Below, piece by piece: positions 47,991 to 57,490 of a DNA stretch of 64,000 bases. This stretch comes from Margaritifera margaritifera (lineage: Eukaryota; Mollusca; Bivalvia; Unionida; Margaritiferidae), in contig JAQPZY010001621.1 in NCBI GenBank assembly GCA_029931535.1, forward strand, positions 5,618,001 through 5,682,000. The letters run 5' to 3'. The notes under the pieces were generated by a model. It was not told where the DNA came from, did no database searches, and saw only the letters and a program-made list of their open reading frames with translations. Position 1 is the stretch's first letter, and each line of letters begins with the position of its first letter. A program made the position numbers and the translations under genes.

Positions 47991-48489
47991 GCACACCAGA
48001 CACTGAGTACCGGGCACTAGTCTGTGAATACCAGTTCCTGGTTATCAGAGCCCCTTCAGTACTGGGGTAGGGATTGGGTCAAGACCCCACCCCGCACATC
48101 CCACTTGTACCAAGCTATCAATGAAACCAGTTCATGACTGGGAGTCTGTACATGTGTCAGACAATGGAAGGGGATCAGATCAGCATCCCCCCATTCCCTA
48201 TAATCCTACTTAATCCTTACAGGATGTGATGACATCCTTTTCATGGAAATGATTTGTCCCTTCCCATATATGCTGCGATGGACATAAGGGCCTTGGCCTC
48301 ATAGCAGAGTCAGTGTTGTGGGTTGCAGTGCAACATCATCTGCTTATGTTGAGAAAGAAAGGAGTGGGGGGGGGGCTGCACTTCTTCTCTCAGATGCTCA
48401 CGAACCATTCTAATCCTCAGGCTGTGTGCCACTATGGACAGTCCTCTTGCTCCACATGAGGAATTATGGAATGAGGCTACATTTACCCC

Positions 48490-48760
48490 CAGGTCTCCCC
48501 GGCATAAGTTTTTGTGGATTTGTGGGTTTAACACCATTTTGTAGCACATGATGAGCTATACAAGGTGGCCAGTATATTTTGGTGGAGGAAGAACCCAGGA
48601 AAACCCTGGGAAGAACCACCAACCCACGGGAAGCTACTAGCAAGCTTTTTCACATACCCACATTGGCTGAGCCAAGACTCAAACCCACATGGACAGAGGT
48701 GAGATGTCAGTGATCTGTAAAGGTGAGCGCCTTAGACCACTCGGCCACCCGGGGCACCCT
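48490..48760 (-). mobile_element. tRNA-derived SINE, opposite orientation
   Basis: Same family as 47731-47990 on the minus strand: the A box TGGCCGAGTGG at 48738-48748, a B box within GGGTTTGAGTCTT (48674-48686), the body CTGGGTTCTTCC and the tail TGTTAAACCCACAAA. With the first copy it makes an inverted pair about 0.5 kb apart. Confidence 0.82.
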
Positions 48761-49649
48761 CCCTGGCATCAGAGAGACTCTGGGTCACAAAGTCCTGCCT
48801 CCCAGAAGCAAGTGCAGAACAATGATGTCCTGTCATTGTTAGTGGACTGTAACAAGTTTGCTGAAGATCAGACTGAGCCAGCGCCTCCTCCCTCTTGGAT
48901 CCCCTGCCTCTTCCCACCTGTCAGATCAGGCAGTAGAGGATGAAGATATCTGGTCTTTTCCTAAGGCGGTAAACAAAGTTTACTGTCTTATACCCTGGGA
49001 TTTGAGTTCCAAGCCCTCAGGCTTAGAAGACACCAAAAGTCTCCAGTTTGGAGAGTCTCTCTGGGGCTGTCTCATGCCCAGATCTTCTGCTCCCCTATTC
49101 GGAAAGTTCAGAGAGCTTTCTCAAAGGTTTTGTAAGGGCCGAGAGTTTGCTAAGCAGCGTAAGGGGTGGTTGGTCCCCCCGCTATGCTGAGACTTTTGGT
49201 CTCTGCAGCTAGCTACAGGGTACATTCCTTTGTCTGTCCCTAAGCCTCTTCCCTTCGACAGTGAGGCATCACAAGACATTTCCTTGGGGACTTGGGCCAG
49301 TTGAGACACTGGAGGCATTGGAACTTGGTCTAAGGTCTTACTCGAGTACAGTATCAACCTTTCTAGGGCTGCTTCTTTGGAGGCAGAGACACTCTTTGAG
49401 GGCTCATTCCCTCTGTTGCATCTCAAGACCTGAATGACCAACAACCGGTCCCTCACATCCTCTACTGGCCCATCCCAAACTGGCCAAGAAGTGCATTCAT
49501 CCAGATCACCCCCAGGGACCCTTACCAAAGTTGTTCATAAGGATGCAGCCCCAGTCCAAGAAGCAATCACAATTTTGATTTTGGGGGCTAGACAGGGTCA
49601 CTGGATAGCCCCTGGAAGAAAGTTTTCATGGCCCCTCTCCCTTTCTTCC

Positions 49650-50160
49650 TCTGGCAAGGACCTCCATGTTTTTCCACCTGTCAAATCTGATGTGTTTAAG
49701 GGAAGAGGTGCACTTCCTTCCACAGAAAGGCGTAATAGAGAAGATGTTTAATGACCAGACACCGGCCTTCTACTCTCGGAATGTCCTGGTATAAAAAATG
49801 GTGAAAAGTTTCAGTCGATTATTGACCTTTCTGCCTTGAAAAAATTTCTTCAGGAGGAACCTTCCAAGATGGAGACCACAGCCTCAGTCAGGAATGCGAT
49901 CAGCCCCGGCAACTTGGTGGTCTCCATCAACCTCCAGGATGCGTATCTTCACATCTCAAATTTTCTTCCTCACATAAAGTACCTCTGGTTTGTCTGGACC
50001 GGGAGGCTTTTCAGTTTCGTGATCTCCTGTTTTCAGCCTCGCCTCCACATCCAGAGCCTTTACCAGAGTAATGGGAGTAGTCCCCACCCACCTAAGCTCA
50101 CTAGAGATCCCTATCCTACAGTATTTCAATGACTGACTGGTAGATCCATAATAACCACTT
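49650..50160 (+). pseudogene. DIRS copy 3 reverse transcriptase
   Basis: Motifs FQSIIDLSALKKFLQEE (about 49810) and VVSINLQDAYLHI (catalytic Asp in LQDAY) are present in frame at 49836-50132. The second catalytic box reads Y-F-N-D followed by TGA near 50128, where a YxDDW-type box is expected; one Asp is replaced by Asn and Trp by stop. Inactive. Confidence 0.8.
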
Positions 50161-50479
50161 AGAGTCCCTTACATAAGATCTGTCTCGCTGCTGGACGATG
50201 GTGACCTGGCTGGCCTTTTGCCAAACCTAGAGCTAGTTCCATCTCAAGATTTCATATATGTGGGGATGAATTTCCTCATGAACAGGGATTAGTTCTTTCC
50301 CTCTGAACAGAGTAGATAGGATCCTGGCTCTTTTGGAGGCACTGAGAGCCAAGACTTTGCTGTCAGCTCACCTGTATCTATACTTTCTGGGGACCTTAAA
50401 CTCTGCTGCAGACCTGGTTCCCCTGGGGAGACTGCACTAGCACCCCCTCCAGTTTCTCCTTCTGGTGAACTGAAAACCG

Positions 50480-51115
50480 CAAAGAGATCCCCTAACAGCT
50501 CAAATTTCTCTAGGATATGAATTTCATCACCACTACACCCCCGAACTCCACTCCTATCTGATCATGGATGTGTCAGATTTGGGGTGGGGTGTTCTCTTGG
50601 AGCCAGAATAGCTAGTTCTTCAGGGTTTGTGGTTCCGGGACACATCTGCCCTTCACATAAACAATTTGAAAAATTAGGGCAGTATTTTTAGCCTTACAAG
50701 GGTGCATCAATCAAGTAGGAGTCATTGTGTGATGGTCTCCTCCAACAACACATCAGTGGTAGCATACCTCAGGTGACAAGGAGGCATACATGTGCCTTCT
50801 CTTTGCATGAAGGTTTGGAACCTCTTTTGCTGGGTGGCCATGGAATGTAGCAGATTCAATGTTCAGACTGTGGGGGAGACCCTTGGTGGACTTGTTTGCG
50901 ACAAAGCTGAACAACCAGCTCCCTTTTCACATTTGCCTAGTCCCAGATCAGAGGGCCTGGGCAGAGGATACCTTGAACCTGAAGTGGAATCGTCTGTTTG
51001 CTTATGTCTTTCCACCATTCAGGATGATTCCACAAGTGCTCCACAAAGTCTGGATCTTTACTGCTCAGCTCATCTTGATAGCCCCTCTGTTACCCCAATG
51101 ATCATGGTTAAATGA
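50480..51115 (+). pseudogene. DIRS copy 3 RNase H and linker
   Basis: RNase H motif LIMDVSDLGWGVLLEPE near 50561 (Asp in MDVSD), then a TSVVAYLR box with stop near 50757. The linker follows with DLFATKLNNQLPFHICLVPD and AEDTLNLKWNRLFAYVFPPF (50859-51101). Confidence 0.78.
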
Positions 51116-51379
51116 TTTCCTCGACCTGTTGGTAGACCAGACCAGAACTTTGCCTCAGAGGCGGAATGTTCTGTCGCTGCACAGGAGCTCTCTTCTGCAC
51201 AGCAGCCCCCAGATTCTCCTCCTTCATGCTTGGCTCATCTTGTGCAATCTATTTGCCAGGACAAGTTTTGGAGCAAGTTACCAAGTGCATTGTTCAGGCC
51301 AGGAGATGCTCCACATCTAAAGTCTATGACACAATTGGTGCAGCAGGAAATACATTAATCCTAACTGTCCCTTTGTGAG

Positions 51380-52230
51380 TGCAGTGACTTTTTCTTCTAT
51401 TCCTATTCAATGAGAGAGAATGCTCAGTTTCTACTATTAAGGGCTATAGGGCAGCTCTATCCAACATGCTAAAAAAATTGTAAGGCCCGGCCATTGATTT
51501 GGATTCTCACATTCTTGACCATGTCATGTATTTTGAGCTGCAGAGATCAATGTCTCACTCATTAATGCCCAGATGCAATCTCTCATACATGTTGTGGTCT
51601 TTGACAAAACCCCCCTGTGATCCTTTGGGTGAAACTTCTTTCACAAATCTTACCCATTTTTCTGCTCTCCTTAGCATCTGCAAAATTAAGGAGTGAGCTT
51701 CATGCTCTGTCTACAGAAGATGGTGGTTTACAATTCAATGGCAGTTATGAATTGGTTTCTCTCCTTTGCCAACTCTGGGTTTTTTAAAATCAAAAACCCA
51801 GCTTCCTTTGGTAGCTCCACTTCTGTAGAGATCCCCAGTCCCAGTCATATCTGTGCTGGGGATGATCAAGATCAACTTTTATGCCCAGTTAGGGATTTAT
51901 GGTTCTATTTTGCCTCTTCTAAAGGGAGAAGGAAGGGTAGAAAGTGCCTTTTCCTTCACTTAAAGGGTTCTGATGATATTTCAGCATCCACTACTTCTAG
52001 GTGGATTGCCCAGACAATGAAGAGGGCTTGTCATTCCCTTACTGAGAGGGATCTTTCATTCATGAAGATTAAAGCCCTTGAGGTTCTAGCCATTGCTTCC
52101 TCATGGGCTTGTATCACATTCATCATTAGAGGATGTTATGAAAGCCGTGTTTTGCCGATCACACACTACCTTCTCTTCCTTCTACCTTTGTTCCTTGGCG
52201 CACCAGAGCAAAGACATTTTTTTTTTTAGG
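51380..52230 (+). pseudogene. DIRS copy 3 tyrosine recombinase
   Basis: The N-terminal part includes STIKGYRAALSNML. The first catalytic Arg is kept in LASAKLRSELHAL (agg at 51689-51691). In the second box the sequence is KIKALEVLAIASSWA: both the His (CTT at 52077-52079) and Arg (CTA at 52086-52088) codons are Leu. The frame 51693-52229 is otherwise open. Inactive. Confidence 0.8.
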
Positions 52231-52386
52231 GCCCATAGTTGCAGCACAAAAAATGGCCCAAGCAGATACCAACTTCACAGTAGTGGACATTCCTACCATA
52301 AGGATGAGGGTACCCTTTTTTATACCAGTTTTGAGGGGCCATCAGCCTCCCTCTGCACTGGCAAATTCAGCAACGCAGTGGTGACA

Positions 52387-52650
52387 GGCAACATATTACT
52401 GATAATAAAATGTACTTTTTAATGATATGATACTTACCTGTCACTATTACCAGATTCCTTCCACCCACCCTGCTCTGATGTCCCACAAAGTAGTCTGTGT
52501 ACCTAAAAAGGAGGATGACTACTGCACATGGGCCTATGACATGGGGAGCAGACTGGGTCTGTGGTAAGTTTAGTTCTGAAGTTTCTTGAACTTTCCATCC
52601 TAGAAAGGTAAGCAATGCAATAGTGACAGGTAACTATTACATCATTAAAA
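52387..52650 (-). repeat. Internal complementary region and right repeat, copy 3
   Basis: 52387-52407 is the reverse complement of the left outer end at 46113-46133. From about 52502 to 52645 the minus strand repeats the left terminal sequence. Two internal copies of a segment close to TACCTGTCACTATTACCAG also face each other. This is DIRS end architecture. Confidence 0.85.
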
Positions 52651-52789
52651 TCAGTCCCCCCCCAAAAAAAAATAAACAATTACTACCAGTTGTAATATCA
52701 GGTTAAAAGAAGTTGACAATGGGGACATGTCTTTGACCCCATATGATATCTCGGGGATCTTGTATTAAACTTGTCAATTCTTTTTGCAG

Positions 52790-52881
52790 AAATCAAGAAT
52801 TTTCAGAATAGAGCTGTCAATGAAAGTGAAATCGATAAACTAAAGAAGCAGCTAGAAGAAGAAAAGTTAAAGAAAACTCAA
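52790..52881 (+). CDS. ROCK: ROCK exon 11 of window: Rho-binding segment
   Basis: 92 nt, phase 1 in and phase 0 out (GTAAGC). Encodes IKNFQNRAVNESEIDKLKKQ and LEEEKLKKTQ. It corresponds to the helical start of the Rho-binding domain, where active RhoA relieves kinase autoinhibition. The acceptor TTTTTGCAG lies about 140 bp after the end of DIRS copy 3. Confidence 0.93.
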
Positions 52882-54421
52882 GTAAGCATTGTCATAATTT
52901 GCATGTGAAATTGACTGCTTCACAAGTATGTCTGTCTGAAATTGGCATAATGTCATTGACAGATGTTTAATGCCTTTATTTTCATCAACCCCACTTTATT
53001 TGGAAGTGAGATATAGCAGTCACTTATTCAGTGATGTCAGCAGGAATGGCATTGTGGCAGCAGTAGTTTCAACAGTTTGTTCAGGTTTTGGTCAACATAT
53101 TTTATTTGCATATATTTCCTAGATCCCTTTATAGATTCTCATCGTACTTTACATGAATCATTATGAAGCTAAGATAATTAATTCTGGAACATGTTCACTT
53201 ACTGCTTCTATCTTTGCGTCAAAGTCAGAGTCATAGAAAATTTATGTTAATTATTTTTCATTTCCTTATATTTTTTAAACCCCTTGATGGATTTTCTTCA
53301 TACTTGTGATGAATCATTATTAAACTAAAAAAATTAATTCTGTGACGTTCACACTTGCCCTCTTTTGACCGTGGGTCAAGGTAACCATAATAGAAAATTT
53401 GTGTTGCAGTTTTTTGTTGTTTTGTTTTTCATTTGCTGGCATTTCCTAAACCCAGTAATTGATTTTCTTCATAATTGGGTTGAATCATTATGAAACTAAG
53501 ACATTTCATTCCACAACATGTGCTCGTGTCCCATTGCTCATGGAATCAGGGTCACAGTCCGTGAAAATTTGTATTATGGTTTTGGTTAAAGTTTTTTAAT
53601 TTCCTAAACCCTTGATGGATTTTGTTCATACATTGGATGAATCATTTTGAAGCTAAAACAATTCAAAATGCGACATGCTCACTCTGATTTTGACCTTGGA
53701 GGTCAAGGTCACCTGTTTTATAGCCGTGCTTTGATTGTGGGCTCGACATGCAGGCCGAGGCCTTCTTGTTCTTAAAATAACATTTTTACTTTGTCAGTGC
53801 TATGTGTGTTGTAGTAAAAATGTAAATGTAAGAAATAAAAAGTTGGACCCATTTGGTATTTTATACTATATGTATATGTTGTATTTAAATGAATTATTGA
53901 GTAATTTAAGGCTGTCTGCTTTTGTAACAACAGCACTTTCTGTGTGGTTCAGAATGATCTTATCATTACATTATGATGTCATCAACATATACTGAAGTCT
54001 GGCAGAGACTGGGTGTAACATGACATGGTTTCAACTTCTGTCTTCTGTTAAATCAGAAAAAATGAAAAATGTCTATACAGTTTTAATAATTGCATTAACA
54101 GTTCTGTTAAAAGTAAATGATACAGTCAGTCATGTCTATCCACACAAAAAATACAGTATACTTTTGTATCCTGTCTGTCCACCCAAAAATACACTTTGGC
54201 AAACTATGTTGAATGGTTTCTACTGTTTTGAATATTCTTTCTCTTGACTGATTGAAAACAGCACCACCCACCATATCTTTATTTGTTAACAACACAATAA
54301 CCAGGAGCATCTGTTGAAAACACATGGCTATGTTATAAATAAATAAATGAGATAAATATGGGGATGATTTGGCTTCACTACAAACTCTACTTTCAGAAGT
54401 GTTCTTGCTTGTATGTTTCAG
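52882..54421 (+). repeat. Intron with ~165 bp tandem array (about 53.08-53.74 kb)
   Basis: Four units share CCTTGATGGATTTTCTTCAT, a GAATCATTATGAAACTAA segment, a TGTTCACTTGCCCTC-like stretch and GGTCAAGGTCAC. They start near 53120, 53280, 53455 and 53610. The rest of the intron is AT-rich without recognised features. Confidence 0.75.
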
Positions 54422-54559
54422 GCCGTAAATAAATTAGCTGAGATTTTGAACAGGAAAGATTTCCCTAACAATCAGAGTAACAAGAAGAATAGTGCTGCAT
54501 TGACCGAGTTGAAGAAGAAGGACAAGGAATACAGAAAGCTTCAACAAGATCTGAATATG
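54422..54559 (+). CDS. ROCK: ROCK exon 12 of window: Rho-binding domain
   Basis: 46 codons, phase 0 on both sides. Begins AVNKLAEILNRKDFPNNQ and continues ALTELKKKDKEYRKLQQDLN plus M. AVNKLAEI-NRK is the signature of the ROCK Rho-binding domain. Donor GTAAGG. It abuts a transposon that begins 8 nt into the intron. Confidence 0.97.
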
Positions 54560-54567
54560 GTAAGGGT

Positions 54568-54660
54568 TATTCCAGAAATAATGGTATGGGGAGGTTGGAA
54601 GGCACTTTTTATTTTCATCCACCAGGCATAAAATATAATTAATATCACACACACAAACAC

Positions 54661-54696
<36 letters not shown>

Positions 54697-55829
54697 ATGA
54701 AATATATATTTCTTCAAGCACCACCATGCATGAAATTTATTTATGGAAATTCCACCTAGCATGAATGCATATTAAGATGCAAGGCAGTCCCTAAGATGGC
54801 TTGTTTTCGTGAAATTTTCAGGATCTACGGTGCAGTATATAGTGTTTGTTTACTCCCCTGAGACAACAAATTTGTTTGAGCCTCCACAGACCAATTTTCC
54901 TCTGACCCTTCCGACCCCATTTTAGATATTTGGACATTTATGTTGGGATGTGGGATCAGAACAAATTGCTTATCGGAAAGTTGGAATTCGCCGACTCTGT
55001 ATGGTGCAGCATAGGGTAGCCACTTTCTAGTGGTTCTAGCAAACTTAAATGACATTACATCGAGCCATACCTGCATCAAATCGATATGAGGAGGATTTAT
55101 TTTGTCAGAATTTTGCGAGTATAGCATTTGTTACGTGTTTAATCCCCTGACGGACAAGACGAAACTACAGCATTGATGAAATTTGACCTAGTATTCGCCA
55201 TTTGCATTGATATGCATGTGACTACCCAAATCTCGCAACCTTCATGTCCAGTGATACCAATAATAACCTCCTTTCCAATGTTGTTGTACAATAAATTCAA
55301 AAATATGTAATGAAAATCATGTAATGTTTGTAAAATAAACGAAAGGACACATAATTCTCAACATATTTATTATGAGAACAACTACCAGAAACCTGTCAAT
55401 CTCAGAGCAATCTGGAAAAAGCCAGACTCATCAAGCTGAGAGAATGTTTCAATGATAGTATTATTTTTATTGTGTTATCATTAAAGGTTTGCTACCTTTT
55501 TTTGATTTTTTGCAATTTTTATATTTTGCATTCAAGTGTAGCTTTGTATTTATGGTTTTTCAAATGGGTCTCCCCTAATCTGAACAGTTGTGTAATCAAA
55601 ATGTTTTTTTACAAATGTATCTGTAATAAAAGTTAAACTTTTTGTCCTGGGACAGTTAAAGAAATAAAGAGGAGGATGGGACAATTGAAAGGTACTTTAA
55701 TTTATATGGATGGTTGTTGGATTGCTGCATGTTTTTTCCACAAATATGTGGTTTTCTCTGTTGAGATTTTATATGTCTTTGGTATATTTTAATTGACTTC
55801 TAAGCCCCCATACCATTATTTCTGGAATA
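54568..55829. mobile_element. Inverted-repeat transposon filling a ROCK intron
   Basis: A perfect 24 bp inverted repeat lies at 54568-54591 and 55806-55829 (outer part TATTCCAGAAATAATGG). The 1262 bp between the ends includes a run of 33 C at 54662-54694. TA at each outer edge fits a TA target duplication. No transposase was recognised; a 100-codon minus frame at 54825-55127 has no known relatives. The element occupies all but 8 nt (5') and 32 nt (3') of the 1302 nt intron. Confidence 0.88.
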
Positions 55830-55861
55830 GCACTTATGTTATTTTTGTCCTATGCCAATAG

Positions 55862-56096
55862 GAGAAGGAGAAGTACAACAAAATGGTTGAGAAGTATCAG
55901 CGTGATTTATCAGAGACACAGGCGGCGCTATATGAGGAGGGTCAGCTACGAAACAAACTGCAGATGGAACTTGATGCTAAGGACAGTGAGATTGAATTGC
56001 TGCGGCAGAAACTGTCTATGAACATCGAAACTGTCTCTCTAACCAGCAGCATTGATGACGGCATGCCGGGTGGGGACTCCAGTTTCACAAGTATGG
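55862..56096 (+). CDS. ROCK: ROCK exon 13 of window: distal coil and linker to PH
   Basis: 235 nt, phase 0 in and phase 1 out (GTAAAG). Encodes EKEKYNKMVEKYQRDLSETQ, LRNKLQMELDAKDSEIELLR, then a Ser/Gly-rich linker ending SSFTSM. It matches the KYQKEL...SQIRIELQMTLDSKDSDIEQLR region and the pre-PH linker of vertebrate ROCK. No residues are contributed by the upstream transposon. Confidence 0.96.
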
Positions 56097-56610
56097 GTAA
56101 AGCAGAGTTGTCTCCTGTGTATGTGTGATATGCCTGTGGTTTCATGCATGCATATGTGTTTCTGTGCTTGTGTACGAGGCCTGGAACTGCCTGGTACACA
56201 GCACTAATGAGGACAGTAAGCTTTCCATAAACTCGAGTATGAGAAGTATGGGTAAGAACAGATAATGTGTGTGTGTGACTTGCAATGATGTGTATGAGCT
56301 CTGGAACTGTTTTTGGTACACAGAGTTAATGAGGACAGTACACTTTCCATGAACTTAAGTATTAGGAGTATGGGTAAGAACAGATACATGTGTGTGTGTG
56401 TTACTTGCATGAATGTGTATGAGCAGTGGAACTGCCTCTGTACACAGCACTAATGAGGACAGTAAGCTATCCATGAACATGAGAATTAGAAGTAGGGGTA
56501 AGATAGATATGTGTATGTGTGACTTGCATGCATGTGTATGAGCCCTGAAACTGCCTTTGTACACAGCAAAAGGACAGTGAACTTTGCATGAACTTGAGTA
56601 CCATATTTAA
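56097..56610 (+). repeat. ~120 bp tandem repeat with exon-like blocks
   Basis: Four units start from the exon 13 donor. Blocks at 56202-56251, 56324-56373 and 56448-56497 are each exactly 50 nt, preceded by GTACACAG and followed by GTAAGA. The fourth (from 56567) lacks the donor. Spacing is 122, 124 and 119 bp. The flank after each donor (TGTGTGTGTGACTTGCATG, then GAGC and CTGGAACTG) resembles sequence after the real donor. Confidence 0.9.
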
Positions 56611-57315
56611 GGACAGGACAGAAGTTTTTGTGTGGGATAGGAGCAGGGCAAATCCCACACATTGAGAGTATTGGTTGACCAATGTGGCTATGCAGTTTAA
56701 TCTCTTTAAAGATTATTCATAAGGGGCTAGTCTGCTGGAAATATAAGAATTATGTGTGTACATGTTACATGCATGGTATAGATAAATCTCATTCATGTCA
56801 TATATGCACAATACATACACACCATCATTAGTACTTTCAGAGTGCATTACGCTCATAGACAAATAAATATTCTTATGAAAGCTCAAACCACTGGCTCATA
56901 ATTGGGGAGTGGAAAATTCAGTTTCTTGTCTTGCCAGCTAAGCATATGTGAGACATGGGTATCACTTTTCTGATGACATTGTCATTGATGTTGACATCAA
57001 TGTTTTTACATTTAGGTCCGTTTCTCGAACAATGTTGCATATACAATCATAAGAACTATATTCATCAAGGAGGGTACTGCTCATCACATGCAAAGGAGGT
57101 CACAGTGACCAAATTTTCTTGCTCCAGTAACTTTGCTGGGTATTTGGAATATTCCTCAGTGGAGCAGGCAAGACGTCACATTCTTCAGAATTCTGGTGTG
57201 TTTAAGTTTTCTGTACAAAATGTAAAGGATGCTTAGCATAATTGTATCATTATCCCCATGGCAAGTTCTTGTATTCTGTGCCAGCTTTGTTAATATTAAT
57301 ATGTTAATTCATCAG
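56610..57315 (+). other. Intron remainder before PH exon
   Basis: No further repeat units or coding sequence. The intron ends in a CAGCAG tandem acceptor (57313-57318). Confidence 0.6.
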
Positions 57316-57490
57316 CAGCCCAATCCCTTGATAGCCACATGGAAGGTTGGCTTGCTGTACCTAACAAACAGAACATCAAGAAGTATGGTTGGAGGAAGCA
57401 GTATGTGGTGGTCAGTTCCAGGAAGGTCCTGTTCTATGAGTCTGAAAATGACAAGCAGAATGCTGATCCTGTTATTGTCCTTGACATTGA
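57316..57490 (+). CDS. ROCK: ROCK exon 14 of window: first half of PH domain
   Basis: 175 nt, phase 1 in and phase 2 out (GTGAGT). After AAQSLDSHM it reads EGWLAVPNKQNIKKYGWRKQ, then YVVVSSRKVLFYESENDKQN and VIVLDIE. This is the N-terminal half of the ROCK pleckstrin-homology domain, which binds acidic lipids and is split by a C1 domain in the full protein. The tandem acceptor allows a start at 57316 or 57319, differing by one Ala codon. The next exons (KLFHVRP-like) are not in this window. Confidence 0.97.

Larger units (their letters stand above)
46110..52650 (+). mobile_element. DIRS-type retrotransposon copy 3
   Basis: About 6.5 kb, from a different subfamily than copies 1, 2 and 4. Left repeat 46113-46312, ORF1 zinc motif at 47110, gag-like frame, two SINE insertions, reverse transcriptase, RNase H, linker, tyrosine recombinase, internal complementary stretch (52387-52407) and inverted right repeat (about 52502-52645). 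Catalytic residues are lost in RT and recombinase. The element ends about 140 bp before a ROCK exon. Confidence 0.9.

Noticed and set aside
47731..48760. Functional tRNA-Leu/Ser genes
   Set aside because: Only pol III boxes are preserved; the acceptor stem cannot form, and SINE bodies and tails follow.
54434..54762. Gly-rich minus-strand frames
   Set aside because: Produced by the 33 C run inside the intron transposon.
56202..56497. In-frame alternative ROCK coding exons
   Set aside because: With the exon 13 phase each block hits a stop, so they cannot add coding sequence there; kept only as possible poison exons.
56204..56682. Repeated minus-strand frames with THTHTH motifs
   Set aside because: Translations of the 120 bp tandem repeat and its TG-rich part.
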